From Holophagaceae bacterium (GTDB taxonomy: Bacteria; Acidobacteriota; Holophagae; Holophagales; Holophagaceae): a stretch of DNA of 5,076 nucleotides. This document shows, one piece after another, positions 1-5,076 of this stretch (its first letter is position 1; each line of letters starts with the position of its first letter). The notes under the pieces were generated by a model that was not told the origin of the DNA, searched no databases, and worked only from the letters and a program-made list of their open reading frames with translations. The position numbers and the translations under genes are program-made. Location: the NCBI GenBank assembly GCA_003158505.1, contig PMJK01000123.1, positions 6,578 to 11,653 of the forward strand, written 5' to 3'.

Positions 1-446
1 GCCTCGCAGACGAAGATCTTGGTGGCCATGTCCGCCAGCTTCTGCTGGATGAGGCCGAAGCTGTTGATGGGTTTGCCGAACTGCTGGCGCTCGGAGGTGT
101 AGCGGATGACGTACTCCAGGATCCGCTTCATGCCGCCCTGACTGCCCACGCCCAGCTTGAAGCGGCCGATATTGAGGATGCCGAAGGCGATCTTATGCCC
201 CTTGCCGATCTCGCCCAGGAGGCGGTCCTTGGGGATGCGGCAGTTCTCCAGGATCACGGTGCGGGTGGAGCTGCCCTTGATGCCGAGCTTCTTCTCCTCG
301 GCGCCTGTGCTGATGCCGGGGTCGGTCTTCTCGACGATGAAAGCGCTGAAGTGCTGGCCATCCACCTTGGCGAAGATCACGAAGACATCGGCGAAACCCG
401 CGTTGGTGATCCACATCTTGGTGCCGTTCAGCACCCAGTGATCACC
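1..446. repeat. Left copy of diverged direct repeat (acyl-CoA dehydrogenase paralogues)
   Basis: Bases 1-446 align without gaps at a constant offset of 4630 with 4631-5076. Both are in the same orientation and encode the same part of paralogous enzymes. Stretches such as GCCAGCTTCTGCTGGATGAG and CCAGCTTGAAGCGGCCGAT are shared or almost shared. Divergence is spread over many codons, as expected for an old gene duplication. Total identity was not counted. Confidence 0.8.
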
Positions 447-953
447 GTCGAGCACGGCCGTGGCCTTGGCGCCCAGGGCATCGGACCCGCTGCCCGCCTC
501 CGTGAGGGCATAGGCCGCCAGCCATTCCCCGGTGGCCAGCTTGGGCAGGTAGGCCTTCTTCTGGGCCTGGGTGCCGAAGTAGACGATGGGCAGGGTGCCG
601 ATGCCGGTGTTGGCGCTGTAGGTCACGGCGAAGCTGCCCTGCTTGCTCATCTCCTCCAGCACGAGCATGGCCGTGCGCTTGTCCACATCCATGCCCTCGT
701 AGGCCTCGGGGACCTCCAGACCCAGCAGGCCCAGCTCGCCGGCCTTCTTCATGAGCTCGACGGTGAGGGGGAGGTTGAGTTTGTCGATCTCCTCATCCTT
801 GGGCAGCACTTCACCCTGGATGAAATCCTTGGCGGCCCGGGCGAATTCCTTGGCGTCATCGCCGAATTCTTCGGGCGTGAACTGGGGCATGGCCCCGATG
901 GGGGTCAGCAGGAAACTGCCCCCCTTGACCTGCTCGACGGCGGCGGTGCTCAT
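1..953 (-). CDS. Acyl-CoA dehydrogenase (FadE/VLCAD-like), C-terminus outside window
   Basis: Flavoprotein expected to catalyse the first step of fatty-acid beta-oxidation, alpha,beta-dehydrogenation of an acyl-CoA with electrons passing to ETF. The first 317 residues are present; the reading frame is open to the window edge. Visible: helical N-terminal domain (about residues 25-145), the family signature ALTEAGSGSDA at 149-159, the FAD-contacting WITNAG at 181-186, a beta-domain around 190-250, and RQQFGKPI at 289-296 opening the C-terminal helical domain. The catalytic Glu region lies outside. The ATG at 953 is chosen because GGAGG sits six bases upstream. It is closely similar, without gaps, to the second acyl-CoA dehydrogenase in this window, which is of the roughly 580-residue long-chain type, so this one is probably also long-form. 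Chain-length specificity cannot be read. The gene diverges from the methyltransferase gene. Confidence 0.93.
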   Translation of the reverse strand, partial: MSTAAVEQVKGGSFLLTPIGAMPQFTPEEFGDDAKEFARAAKDFIQGEVLPKDEEIDKLNLPLTVELMKKAGELGLLGLEVPEAYEGMDVDKRTAMLVLEEMSKQGSFAVTYSANTGIGTLPIVYFGTQAQKKAYLPKLATGEWLAAYALTEAGSGSDALGAKATAVLDGDHWVLNGTKMWITNAGFADVFVIFAKVDGQHFSAFIVEKTDPGISTGAEEKKLGIKGSSTRTVILENCRIPKDRLLGEIGKGHKIAFGILNIGRFKLGVGSQGGMKRILEYVIRYTSERQQFGKPINSFGLIQQKLADMATKIFVCE

Positions 954-959
954 CTATGT

Positions 960-964
960 CCTCC
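960..964 (-). promoter_or_regulatory. Ribosome binding site of the left acyl-CoA dehydrogenase
   Basis: A perfect GGAGG on the minus strand, with six bases between it and the ATG at 953. It fixes the start codon of the gene that runs off the left edge. Confidence 0.8.
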
Positions 965-1086
965 AGATTAGGTAGGGTTCAAGATGGGGGTCGCCACGGC
1001 TCTTGGCTAGCCTCTACCTTTGGTCAACGTTCTCCGGGGGGTTCGCCCTAGAAAGCATTCGGGTCTGTTTCAATGGAACATCCCGC

Positions 1087-1091
1087 GGAGG
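1087..1091 (+). promoter_or_regulatory. Ribosome binding site of the UbiE/MenG methyltransferase
   Basis: GGAGG lies four bases before the ATG at 1096. The spacing is short but usable, and it decides in favour of this start over the in-frame ATG at 1003. Confidence 0.65.
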
Positions 1092-1095
1092 TCGG

Positions 1096-1788
1096 ATGCC
1101 GGAAGGCAGGCAAGTGCAGCAGATGTTTTCGGCCATCGCCGGGAAGTACGATGTCCTGAACCACGTGCTTTCCGGCGGCGTGGACTTCTGGTGGTGGTGG
1201 CGCATGGCCCGGGCGAGTGGTGCCGGCCCTGGCAAGCGGTTTCTGGACGTGGCGGCGGGCACGGGGGACTCCAGCCTGGCCCTGGCTCGCCGGGGCGCCG
1301 ACGTGATCAGCACGGATTTCACGCACGCCATGCTGCGCCTGGGACCCGCGAAGTTCCGCCGGAAAGGATTCTCGGACCGGATCTGGGCCTCCAGCGATGC
1401 CGATGCCCAGCGCCTGCCCTTCCGCGATGCCAGCTTCGACGGCCTCACCATCTGCTATGGCATCCGCAATGTGGAGGACCGCTCCCTCGCCTACAGTGAG
1501 TTCCTCCGGGTGCTGAAACCCGGCGGACGGCTCACCATCCTGGAGTTCAGCACACCGGTGTTCCCTGGACTCAAGGCGTTATACACCTGGTACAGCCTGC
1601 GGGTGCTGCCCCGGATCGGAGCCTGGATCAGTGGCGATGGCTCGGCTTACACCTACCTGCCGGAAAGCATCCGGACCTTCCCGGATCAGCGAACCCTGGC
1701 GGCGGAGCTGGAATCCGCAGGGTTCCGCGAGGTCCGGTGGACGAATCTTACGGGTGGCATCGTGGCCCTGCATGTCGGGGTTAAATAG
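1096..1788 (+). CDS. ubiE: UbiE/MenG family quinone C-methyltransferase
   Basis: S-adenosylmethionine-dependent C-methyltransferase of 230 residues, expected to act late in menaquinone (demethylmenaquinone to menaquinone) and/or ubiquinone synthesis at the membrane face. Seen: an N-terminal MFSAIAGKYDVLNHVLSGG at residues 10-28 matching the first UbiE signature, SAM-binding motif I FLDVAAGTGDSS (49-60), the acidic TDFTHAML segment (73-80), LPFRDASFD (107-115 approx.), and the second UbiE signature RVLKPGGRLTILEFS (138-152). Length is normal for the family. The ATG at 1096 is preferred over the upstream in-frame ATG at 1003, because the extra 31 residues look non-homologous and GGAGG sits just before 1096. 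Which quinone is the substrate cannot be decided; no other quinone genes are nearby. Odd: four consecutive Trp codons (residues 32-35) where relatives usually have one Trp within a charged stretch. The gene converges on the chemoreceptor gene. Confidence 0.92.
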   Translation: MPEGRQVQQMFSAIAGKYDVLNHVLSGGVDFWWWWRMARASGAGPGKRFLDVAAGTGDSSLALARRGADVISTDFTHAMLRLGPAKFRRKGFSDRIWASSDADAQRLPFRDASFDGLTICYGIRNVEDRSLAYSEFLRVLKPGGRLTILEFSTPVFPGLKALYTWYSLRVLPRIGAWISGDGSAYTYLPESIRTFPDQRTLAAELESAGFREVRWTNLTGGIVALHVGVK

Positions 1789-1825
1789 TCAGATTCTGCG
1801 GTGGCTAGTCAGGCCGTGCGGTGGC
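1786..1825. repeat. Imperfect 20-bp tandem duplication at a convergent gene junction
   Basis: Bases 1786-1805 and 1806-1825 are adjacent 20-mers sharing TAGTCAG, then four differing bases (ATTC against GCCG), then TGCGGTGGC: 16 of 20 identical. Copy one starts with the TAG stop of the methyltransferase. Copy two contains the stop (TCA on plus, TGA on minus at 1811-1809) and last codons of the chemoreceptor. The duplication therefore supplies the whole 20-bp spacer between the genes. No strong hairpin with a T-run is visible, so no intrinsic terminator is called. Confidence 0.75.
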
Positions 1826-3263
1826 GTTCCTCGACCATCCGATCGAGGACCTGGACCACCTCTTCGCTGGCCCGTTCGGCGGCCTCGAAGTGACTGTAGA
1901 TCTGGGCTTGAGTTTCCGCATTCCGTTCCCAGCTGTGACTCAGGAGGTTGACGGCCTCCTGGATATTCCGGTGCACACCCGCGTGGGGCGCTTCCAGCTG
2001 GTGGTAGGAGGGTACATGGGAGTAATTCTCGGCTCCCTGGCCCTCGTAGTACCAGTTGCCCAGGCGGCATCCCCGGTGATCCGTCTGGATGGCCTGCGCC
2101 TCCGGCGAACCGGAACCCTGGTGCAGGACCCGGTAGCCGTTCTGCTTGAAGAGGAAGTGGTCCACCTTCACCAGGGACGCGAAGCTAAGGTCCTGGGCCT
2201 TGTGGACCTGGCCGAGGGAGGCCTTGGCGGAGTCGGCGAATTTCAGGATCTGAGAACGGAACTCGGTGACGGCATTCCTGCTCCCTTCCGCCAGATCCTT
2301 CACCTGCTCGGAATCCTCGAGCATCCGGCTGGTGGCCTGGCCGAAGGATTCGATGGTGGTGGCGATGCTGGCGGCCGCGTCCTTGGTGTTCTCCGACAGC
2401 GTGCGCACCTCCTCGGCCACCACGGCGAAACCCTTGCCTACGTCCCCGGCATGGGCGGCTTCGATGGCCGCATTCAAGGCCAGAAGGTTGGTGCGGTCGG
2501 CCACGTCCGTGATCACCTGGACGATCTGGTTGATCTCTTCACCCTTTTCGTGCAGGAGGCTGATCTGCGCGTTGGTTTTTGCTACCATCGCGGCGACTTG
2601 ATTGAGGTCGGCGACAAGGTTCTCGATGGTGGAACGGCTGCCGTCCGCATCTTTGGCTGTCTCAGACGAGATCTGCCCCACGATGGTCAGCTCCTGGGTC
2701 ATGTTCATCAGGTATTGCTGGATGGACCTCAGGTTCTTGATGAGGTTCCCGGAGTTGAGGTCCGTGATCCGGGAGATCAGCTTCTCCTTCAGGGCCATCT
2801 GCTGGACCTGGCCGAGGCTCTCCACCGACACGTTCACGCGGATCATGGCGTCCTTGAAGGCGCCATGCAGTCCCTGGTCCATGGCGAGCCGGAAGGTCTG
2901 GCCGCGCGTGGCGTGATCGAAGGCCGAGAAGACCTCGCGGAAGTAGGCCTCCTGCTGGTCGAGGAGATCGTTGAGCGCCCAGGCCAGTTCCTCTGTCGCG
3001 CCCCCCCTCCGGATGCCGGTGATCCTCTGGTCGAGGTCGCCTCTGGCCGCGGACAGAAGGCTATCCGTGAGCCTGGAGATGGCCTTCAGGATTCGGTGGA
3101 CCGTGTAGAGGGTCAATCCCAGAAGGAGGAAGAGGATGGTCAGGATCGCCCATTGGCTGGTGGGCAGGCCATGGCCCACCTGCATCGCGCCAAACAGCAG
3201 GAACAGCGCTAGGCAGGCACCTACCAGGTATCTGACCCTAGAGCCCAAAGACAAATTCTTCAT
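1809..3263 (-). CDS. Methyl-accepting chemotaxis protein, CetA-like, with C-terminal CZB domain
   Basis: Chemoreceptor of 484 residues, expected to control CheA kinase through CheW at the inner membrane. Two hydrophobic segments (about 12-30 and 37-57) are joined by only about six residues, so there is no periplasmic ligand domain. A HAMP-like stretch (58-105) and a long helical region follow, then the signalling hairpin tip with the canonical core TNLLALNAAIEAAHAG at 258-273 and GKGFAVVAEEVRTL at 276-289. The C-terminus is a chemoreceptor zinc-binding (CZB) domain: H369, C399 in CRLGNWYY, H427 and H431, with spacings 30, 28 and 4. There is no C-terminal NWETF-type CheR/CheB tether. The ATG at 3263 overlaps the end of the upstream PAS gene by 26 bp and has AAGGA eight bases before it, suggesting coupled translation. 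The PAS partner probably supplies the sensory input, as in Campylobacter CetA/CetB; that pairing is inferred. A run of seven G lies in the coding strand (3007-3001). Confidence 0.93.
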   Translation of the reverse strand: MKNLSLGSRVRYLVGACLALFLLFGAMQVGHGLPTSQWAILTILFLLLGLTLYTVHRILKAISRLTDSLLSAARGDLDQRITGIRRGGATEELAWALNDLLDQQEAYFREVFSAFDHATRGQTFRLAMDQGLHGAFKDAMIRVNVSVESLGQVQQMALKEKLISRITDLNSGNLIKNLRSIQQYLMNMTQELTIVGQISSETAKDADGSRSTIENLVADLNQVAAMVAKTNAQISLLHEKGEEINQIVQVITDVADRTNLLALNAAIEAAHAGDVGKGFAVVAEEVRTLSENTKDAAASIATTIESFGQATSRMLEDSEQVKDLAEGSRNAVTEFRSQILKFADSAKASLGQVHKAQDLSFASLVKVDHFLFKQNGYRVLHQGSGSPEAQAIQTDHRGCRLGNWYYEGQGAENYSHVPSYHQLEAPHAGVHRNIQEAVNLLSHSWERNAETQAQIYSHFEAAERASEEVVQVLDRMVEERHRTA

Positions 3264-3759
3264 AGCTCATGTCCTTCTGTTCGAGAACCTGGTTGAGGAT
3301 GGCCAAGGAGGCCTGCATGCCGGCCTGGCCATCGCCAGCCTTGCGTTCGGCCTCAAGCAAGGTTCGGTACAGCCCGCTCACGACCTGGATGGCCTCGGGT
3401 CGCGGCTTCCTTCGCACGGAGAAGTAGCCAACGAGATCCCCGGCCCGGTCGAGGGATGGGGTGATGTTGGCCCAGACCCAGTAGAAGCTTCCGTCCTTGG
3501 CCAGGTTCTTCACATAGGCGCAGATCTCGCGTCGGGCCTGGATGGTGTCCCAGAGGAGCTTGAAGACGACCCTGGGCATGTCCGGATGCCGCAGGATGTT
3601 GTGGGGCGCGCCCAGCAGCTCGGATTCGGAATAGCCCGACATCTGGATGAAAATGCGGTTGCCATAGGTGATGATGCCCTTCAAGTCGGTCTTGGAAACG
3701 ATGAAGTCATCGTCTCCCATGACCTTCTCCTGCTGGGTGGGCTGGGGCCGGGTGCTCAT
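3238..3759 (-). CDS. Aer/CetB-like PAS-domain redox sensor protein
   Basis: Soluble protein of 173 residues with no membrane segment, predicted to bind FAD and signal redox or energy state to the neighbouring chemoreceptor. One PAS domain spans about 18-118: SKTDLKGIITYGNRIF (22-37), SGYSESELLGAPHNILRHPDMP (41-62), VKNLAKDGSFYWVWANITPS (83-102) and GYFSVRRKPR (111-120). R57, H58, D60 and N34 fall at the same residue numbers as the FAD-binding residues of E. coli Aer. The opening MSTRPQPTQQ also resembles Aer's MSSHPYVTQQ, which supports the ATG at 3759. GGAG lies nine bases upstream of it. At the position of Aer Trp79 there is Ile. After the PAS domain comes a helical tail of about 50 residues ending YEEFVFGL, as in CetB-type proteins; Aer continues there into its own membrane and signalling parts. 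Alternative starts at 3798 and 3720 are less likely. FAD binding is inferred from homology. Confidence 0.9.
   Translation of the reverse strand: MSTRPQPTQQEKVMGDDDFIVSKTDLKGIITYGNRIFIQMSGYSESELLGAPHNILRHPDMPRVVFKLLWDTIQARREICAYVKNLAKDGSFYWVWANITPSLDRAGDLVGYFSVRRKPRPEAIQVVSGLYRTLLEAERKAGDGQAGMQASLAILNQVLEQKDMSYEEFVFGL
3272..3276 (-). promoter_or_regulatory. Ribosome binding site of the chemoreceptor, inside the PAS gene
   Basis: AAGGA on the minus strand, eight bases before the ATG at 3263. It lies within the last codons of the PAS gene, which fits translational coupling of the two products. Confidence 0.6.
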
Positions 3760-3840
3760 GGGCGGAATCTCCACCCAACTGGTATCGGGTCGGAGCATCC
3801 CGAAGCCTGAGTTTCGGTGCCGGTGGACCCGCTATCCCAC
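3760..3840. other. 81-bp spacer between acyl-CoA dehydrogenase and PAS gene
   Basis: This non-coding gap is large enough for a promoter of the PAS-receptor pair. On the minus strand it holds GGTGG-N10-CCACC near its upstream end and a CCGAA-N8-TTCGG hairpin in the middle, neither followed by a T-run. I found no good sigma-28 or sigma-54 promoter and no clear sigma-70 promoter. Whether the pair is transcribed alone or with the dehydrogenase cannot be decided from sequence. Confidence 0.4.
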
Positions 3841-5076
3841 CTAGAGTGGGTATCGGCCCTGGTCCACCAGCACTTGCGCGATGCCCTGGCGCAGGGTGGA
3901 TAGGGCCATGGGGGAGGGGGCCTGCATGGCGAGGAGGTCGGACACCAGGGTGTCCAGGACCGTGTCAGTGGCCAGTTCCGCCGCCAGCATGCGGGCTTCG
4001 GCCTGGACGCGGTTCCAGGCTTCCTGGGCATAGACTGCCGCCAAGTCCCGGGCCAGGCTGGCCCAGCGGTGCCCGGCGGCGGTCATCTTCCGGGCGCGGA
4101 CCACGGCGGATTCCATGGCGTAGATCTCGATCAGCAGATTGCTGATGCGCGCGGCGGCCTCCTGGTTGTCGAGGATCTTCGGCCCACGCTCAGCCTGGGC
4201 CAGGGCGATCACCTTGAGGGTCCGGGCCTTGGCCAGGGCCACGGTCCGGAGCAGGCTGTCCTTGGGCAGGTCCAGCCTCGCCGAGGCGGTGGTCGCCAGC
4301 GGGAGGCCATCGGTTCCGCCGCAGCGCTTCAGGAAGGTCCCCGCGATGAGCAGGCGGTTGATCTCGTTGGTGCCTTCGAAGATGCGGTTGATACGGCAGT
4401 CGCGGTAGATCTTCTCGGCGGGGTACTCGGCGCTGAACCCTGCGCCGCCGAAAGTCTGCACGGCGTCATCGGCAGTGGCGAAGAGGGCCTCACTGCCCCA
4501 TACCTTGGCCATGGAAGCCTCTACGGCGTACTCCTCAATGGCCTTCATCTTGTCGGCACCGCCAGTCTCACTGTCCCAGCTGGTATGGACCAGGGCCTCG
4601 TCCAGGTGGCCGATCGTACGGAAGTTCATGCTCTCGCCCACGAAAATGCGGACGGCTATGTTTGCCAGCTTCTGCTGGATGAGTCCGAAGGCGGTAAGCG
4701 GCTTGCCGAATTGGGTCCGCTCGCCGGCGTATTTCAACGTGTACTCCAGCACGCGCTTGCTGGCCCCGACGGAGCTGGCTCCCAGCTTGAAGCGGCCGAT
4801 GTTCAGGATGCCGAATGCGATGCGGGCGCCCTTGCCCTTGCCGCCCAGCAGCCGATCTTCGGGAATGCGGCAGTTGTCGAGGAGCACGGTCCGGGTGGAA
4901 CTGCCCTTGATGCCCATCTTCTTCTCTTCGGCGCCGGTGCTGAGGCCCTGGTCCGTGCGCTCCACGATGAAGGCGCTGAAGTGGGTGCCGTTGATCTTGG
5001 CGAAGACCACGAAGACATCCGCGAAACCGGCATTGGTGATCCAGGCCTTGGCGCCGTTCAGCACCCAGTGGCCATC
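3841..5076 (-). CDS. Acyl-CoA dehydrogenase (FadE/VLCAD-like), N-terminus outside window
   Basis: C-terminal 411 residues of a flavin-dependent acyl-CoA dehydrogenase of beta-oxidation, passing electrons to ETF. The frame is open through 5076. The GTG at 5064 is an internal Val inside the conserved HWVLNG segment, not a start. Seen: WITNAG FAD contact near the fragment start, RTQFGKPL opening the helical domain, and the second family signature from QTFGGAGF to IYRD (codons 4458-4399). The catalytic-base Glu sits in IFEGTNEINR (codon 4377-4375), the same place as in MCAD and VLCAD, so the enzyme should be active. About 170 further residues follow this motif, a C-terminal helical extension found in long-form enzymes such as VLCAD and Bacillus FadE. 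By alignment to its paralogue the whole protein should be about 580 residues. Substrate length is inferred only from this architecture. It lies upstream of, and on the same strand as, the PAS-receptor pair. Confidence 0.94.
   Translation of the reverse strand, partial: DGHWVLNGAKAWITNAGFADVFVVFAKINGTHFSAFIVERTDQGLSTGAEEKKMGIKGSSTRTVLLDNCRIPEDRLLGGKGKGARIAFGILNIGRFKLGASSVGASKRVLEYTLKYAGERTQFGKPLTAFGLIQQKLANIAVRIFVGESMNFRTIGHLDEALVHTSWDSETGGADKMKAIEEYAVEASMAKVWGSEALFATADDAVQTFGGAGFSAEYPAEKIYRDCRINRIFEGTNEINRLLIAGTFLKRCGGTDGLPLATTASARLDLPKDSLLRTVALAKARTLKVIALAQAERGPKILDNQEAAARISNLLIEIYAMESAVVRARKMTAAGHRWASLARDLAAVYAQEAWNRVQAEARMLAAELATDTVLDTLVSDLLAMQAPSPMALSTLRQGIAQVLVDQGRYPL
4631..5076. repeat. 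Right copy of diverged direct repeat (acyl-CoA dehydrogenase paralogues)
   Basis: This is the partner of bases 1-446. The homology probably continues past the window on this side, because the left gene goes on to its N-terminus with the same family domains. Confidence 0.8.

Larger units (their letters stand above)
954..1095. promoter_or_regulatory. Divergent intergenic region, presumed promoters for both flanking genes
   Basis: These 142 bases separate two divergently transcribed genes, so both promoters should lie here. I do not see a convincing -35/-10 pair in either direction. The best single element is TTGACC on the minus strand (1027-1022), resembling a -35 box, but no good -10 lies 16-18 bases further on. 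The stretch also contains the palindrome GGCTAGCC at 1005-1012. Open reading continues from 1003 in the methyltransferase frame, but that part lacks a ribosome binding site and resembles no UbiE N-terminus. Confidence 0.45.

Noticed and set aside
195..971. 258-codon open frame on the plus strand, antisense to the left acyl-CoA dehydrogenase
   Set aside because: It is a shadow of the dehydrogenase gene, with no ribosome binding site or known family features.
1022..1027. TTGACC as a -35 box for the left acyl-CoA dehydrogenase
   Set aside because: No acceptable -10 hexamer lies 16-18 bases downstream, so the match is probably chance.
1003..1095. N-terminal extension of the methyltransferase from the ATG at 1003
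   Set aside because: The 31 extra residues have no UbiE similarity and no ribosome binding site, while the start at 1096 has GGAGG and gives the usual family length.
1789..1812. Bidirectional terminator between the convergent genes
   Set aside because: Only three-base-pair stems can be drawn and there is no T-run. The repeated structure is a direct, not inverted, duplication.
1821..3212. 463-codon open frame on the plus strand, antisense to the chemoreceptor
   Set aside because: The protein is low-complexity and rich in Gly, Leu, Val and Asp with no recognisable motif. It mirrors the chemoreceptor, which has full domain support. Long antisense frames are expected in GC-rich genes.
3718..3720. 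Shorter PAS protein starting at the ATG at 3720
   Set aside because: AGGAG lies six bases upstream, so internal initiation is possible. It would remove the Aer-like N-terminal cap (MSTRPQPTQQ), so it is not preferred.
3760..3798. Longer PAS protein starting at the ATG at 3798
   Set aside because: No ribosome binding site precedes it. The start at 3759 places the Aer-like opening and the flavin residues at the same numbers as in Aer.
3775..3825. Possible sigma-28 (flagellar) promoter before the PAS gene, around CCCGATAC on the minus strand
   Set aside because: The -10-like part matches about six of eight bases, but at the required spacing no TAAAGTTT-like element is present.
5062..5064. GTG at 5064 as the start of the right acyl-CoA dehydrogenase
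   Set aside because: It encodes the Val of the conserved HWVLNG segment, about residue 174 in the paralogue. The true start lies beyond the window.

Overview
The window is GC-rich bacterial chromosome, densely coded, with five protein genes and no RNA gene, insertion sequence or CRISPR array that I can see. Codon use is uniform and strongly G/C-ending. The gene content suggests an aerobic or facultative motile bacterium with fatty-acid oxidation, quinone-based respiration and energy taxis. It comprises FadE/VLCAD-type acyl-CoA dehydrogenases, a quinone C-methyltransferase and an Aer/CetB-type PAS sensor with a chemoreceptor. I would guess an Acidobacteriota member (Holophaga/Geothrix-like) or a related high-GC Gram-negative, but nothing in the sequence proves this.

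Layout: bases 1-953 hold the first 317 codons of an acyl-CoA dehydrogenase on the minus strand, which runs off the left edge. A 142-bp divergent spacer (954-1095) follows, then a UbiE/MenG methyltransferase on the plus strand (1096-1788). That gene converges on a methyl-accepting chemotaxis protein on the minus strand (1809-3263), with a 20-bp spacer that is part of a 20-bp imperfect tandem duplication. The chemoreceptor start overlaps by 26 bp the end of an upstream small PAS-domain protein (3238-3759, minus). An 81-bp gap separates this from a second acyl-CoA dehydrogenase (3841-5076, minus), whose N-terminus lies beyond the right edge.

How the genes work together: the PAS protein and the chemoreceptor look like one receptor split into two polypeptides, as in the Campylobacter CetB/CetA energy-taxis pair. 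The PAS protein keeps the FAD-binding residues of E. coli Aer at identical residue numbers. The receptor has a membrane hairpin with almost no periplasmic part, a canonical MCP signalling tip, and a C-terminal zinc-binding CZB domain with the 3His/1Cys ligand spacing. This implies one receptor complex with two redox-responsive inputs, a flavin and a zinc-cysteine site. The flanking acyl-CoA dehydrogenases are clear paralogues in direct orientation and feed electrons towards the quinone pool that UbiE/MenG helps to make. That functional link is thematic, not demonstrated.
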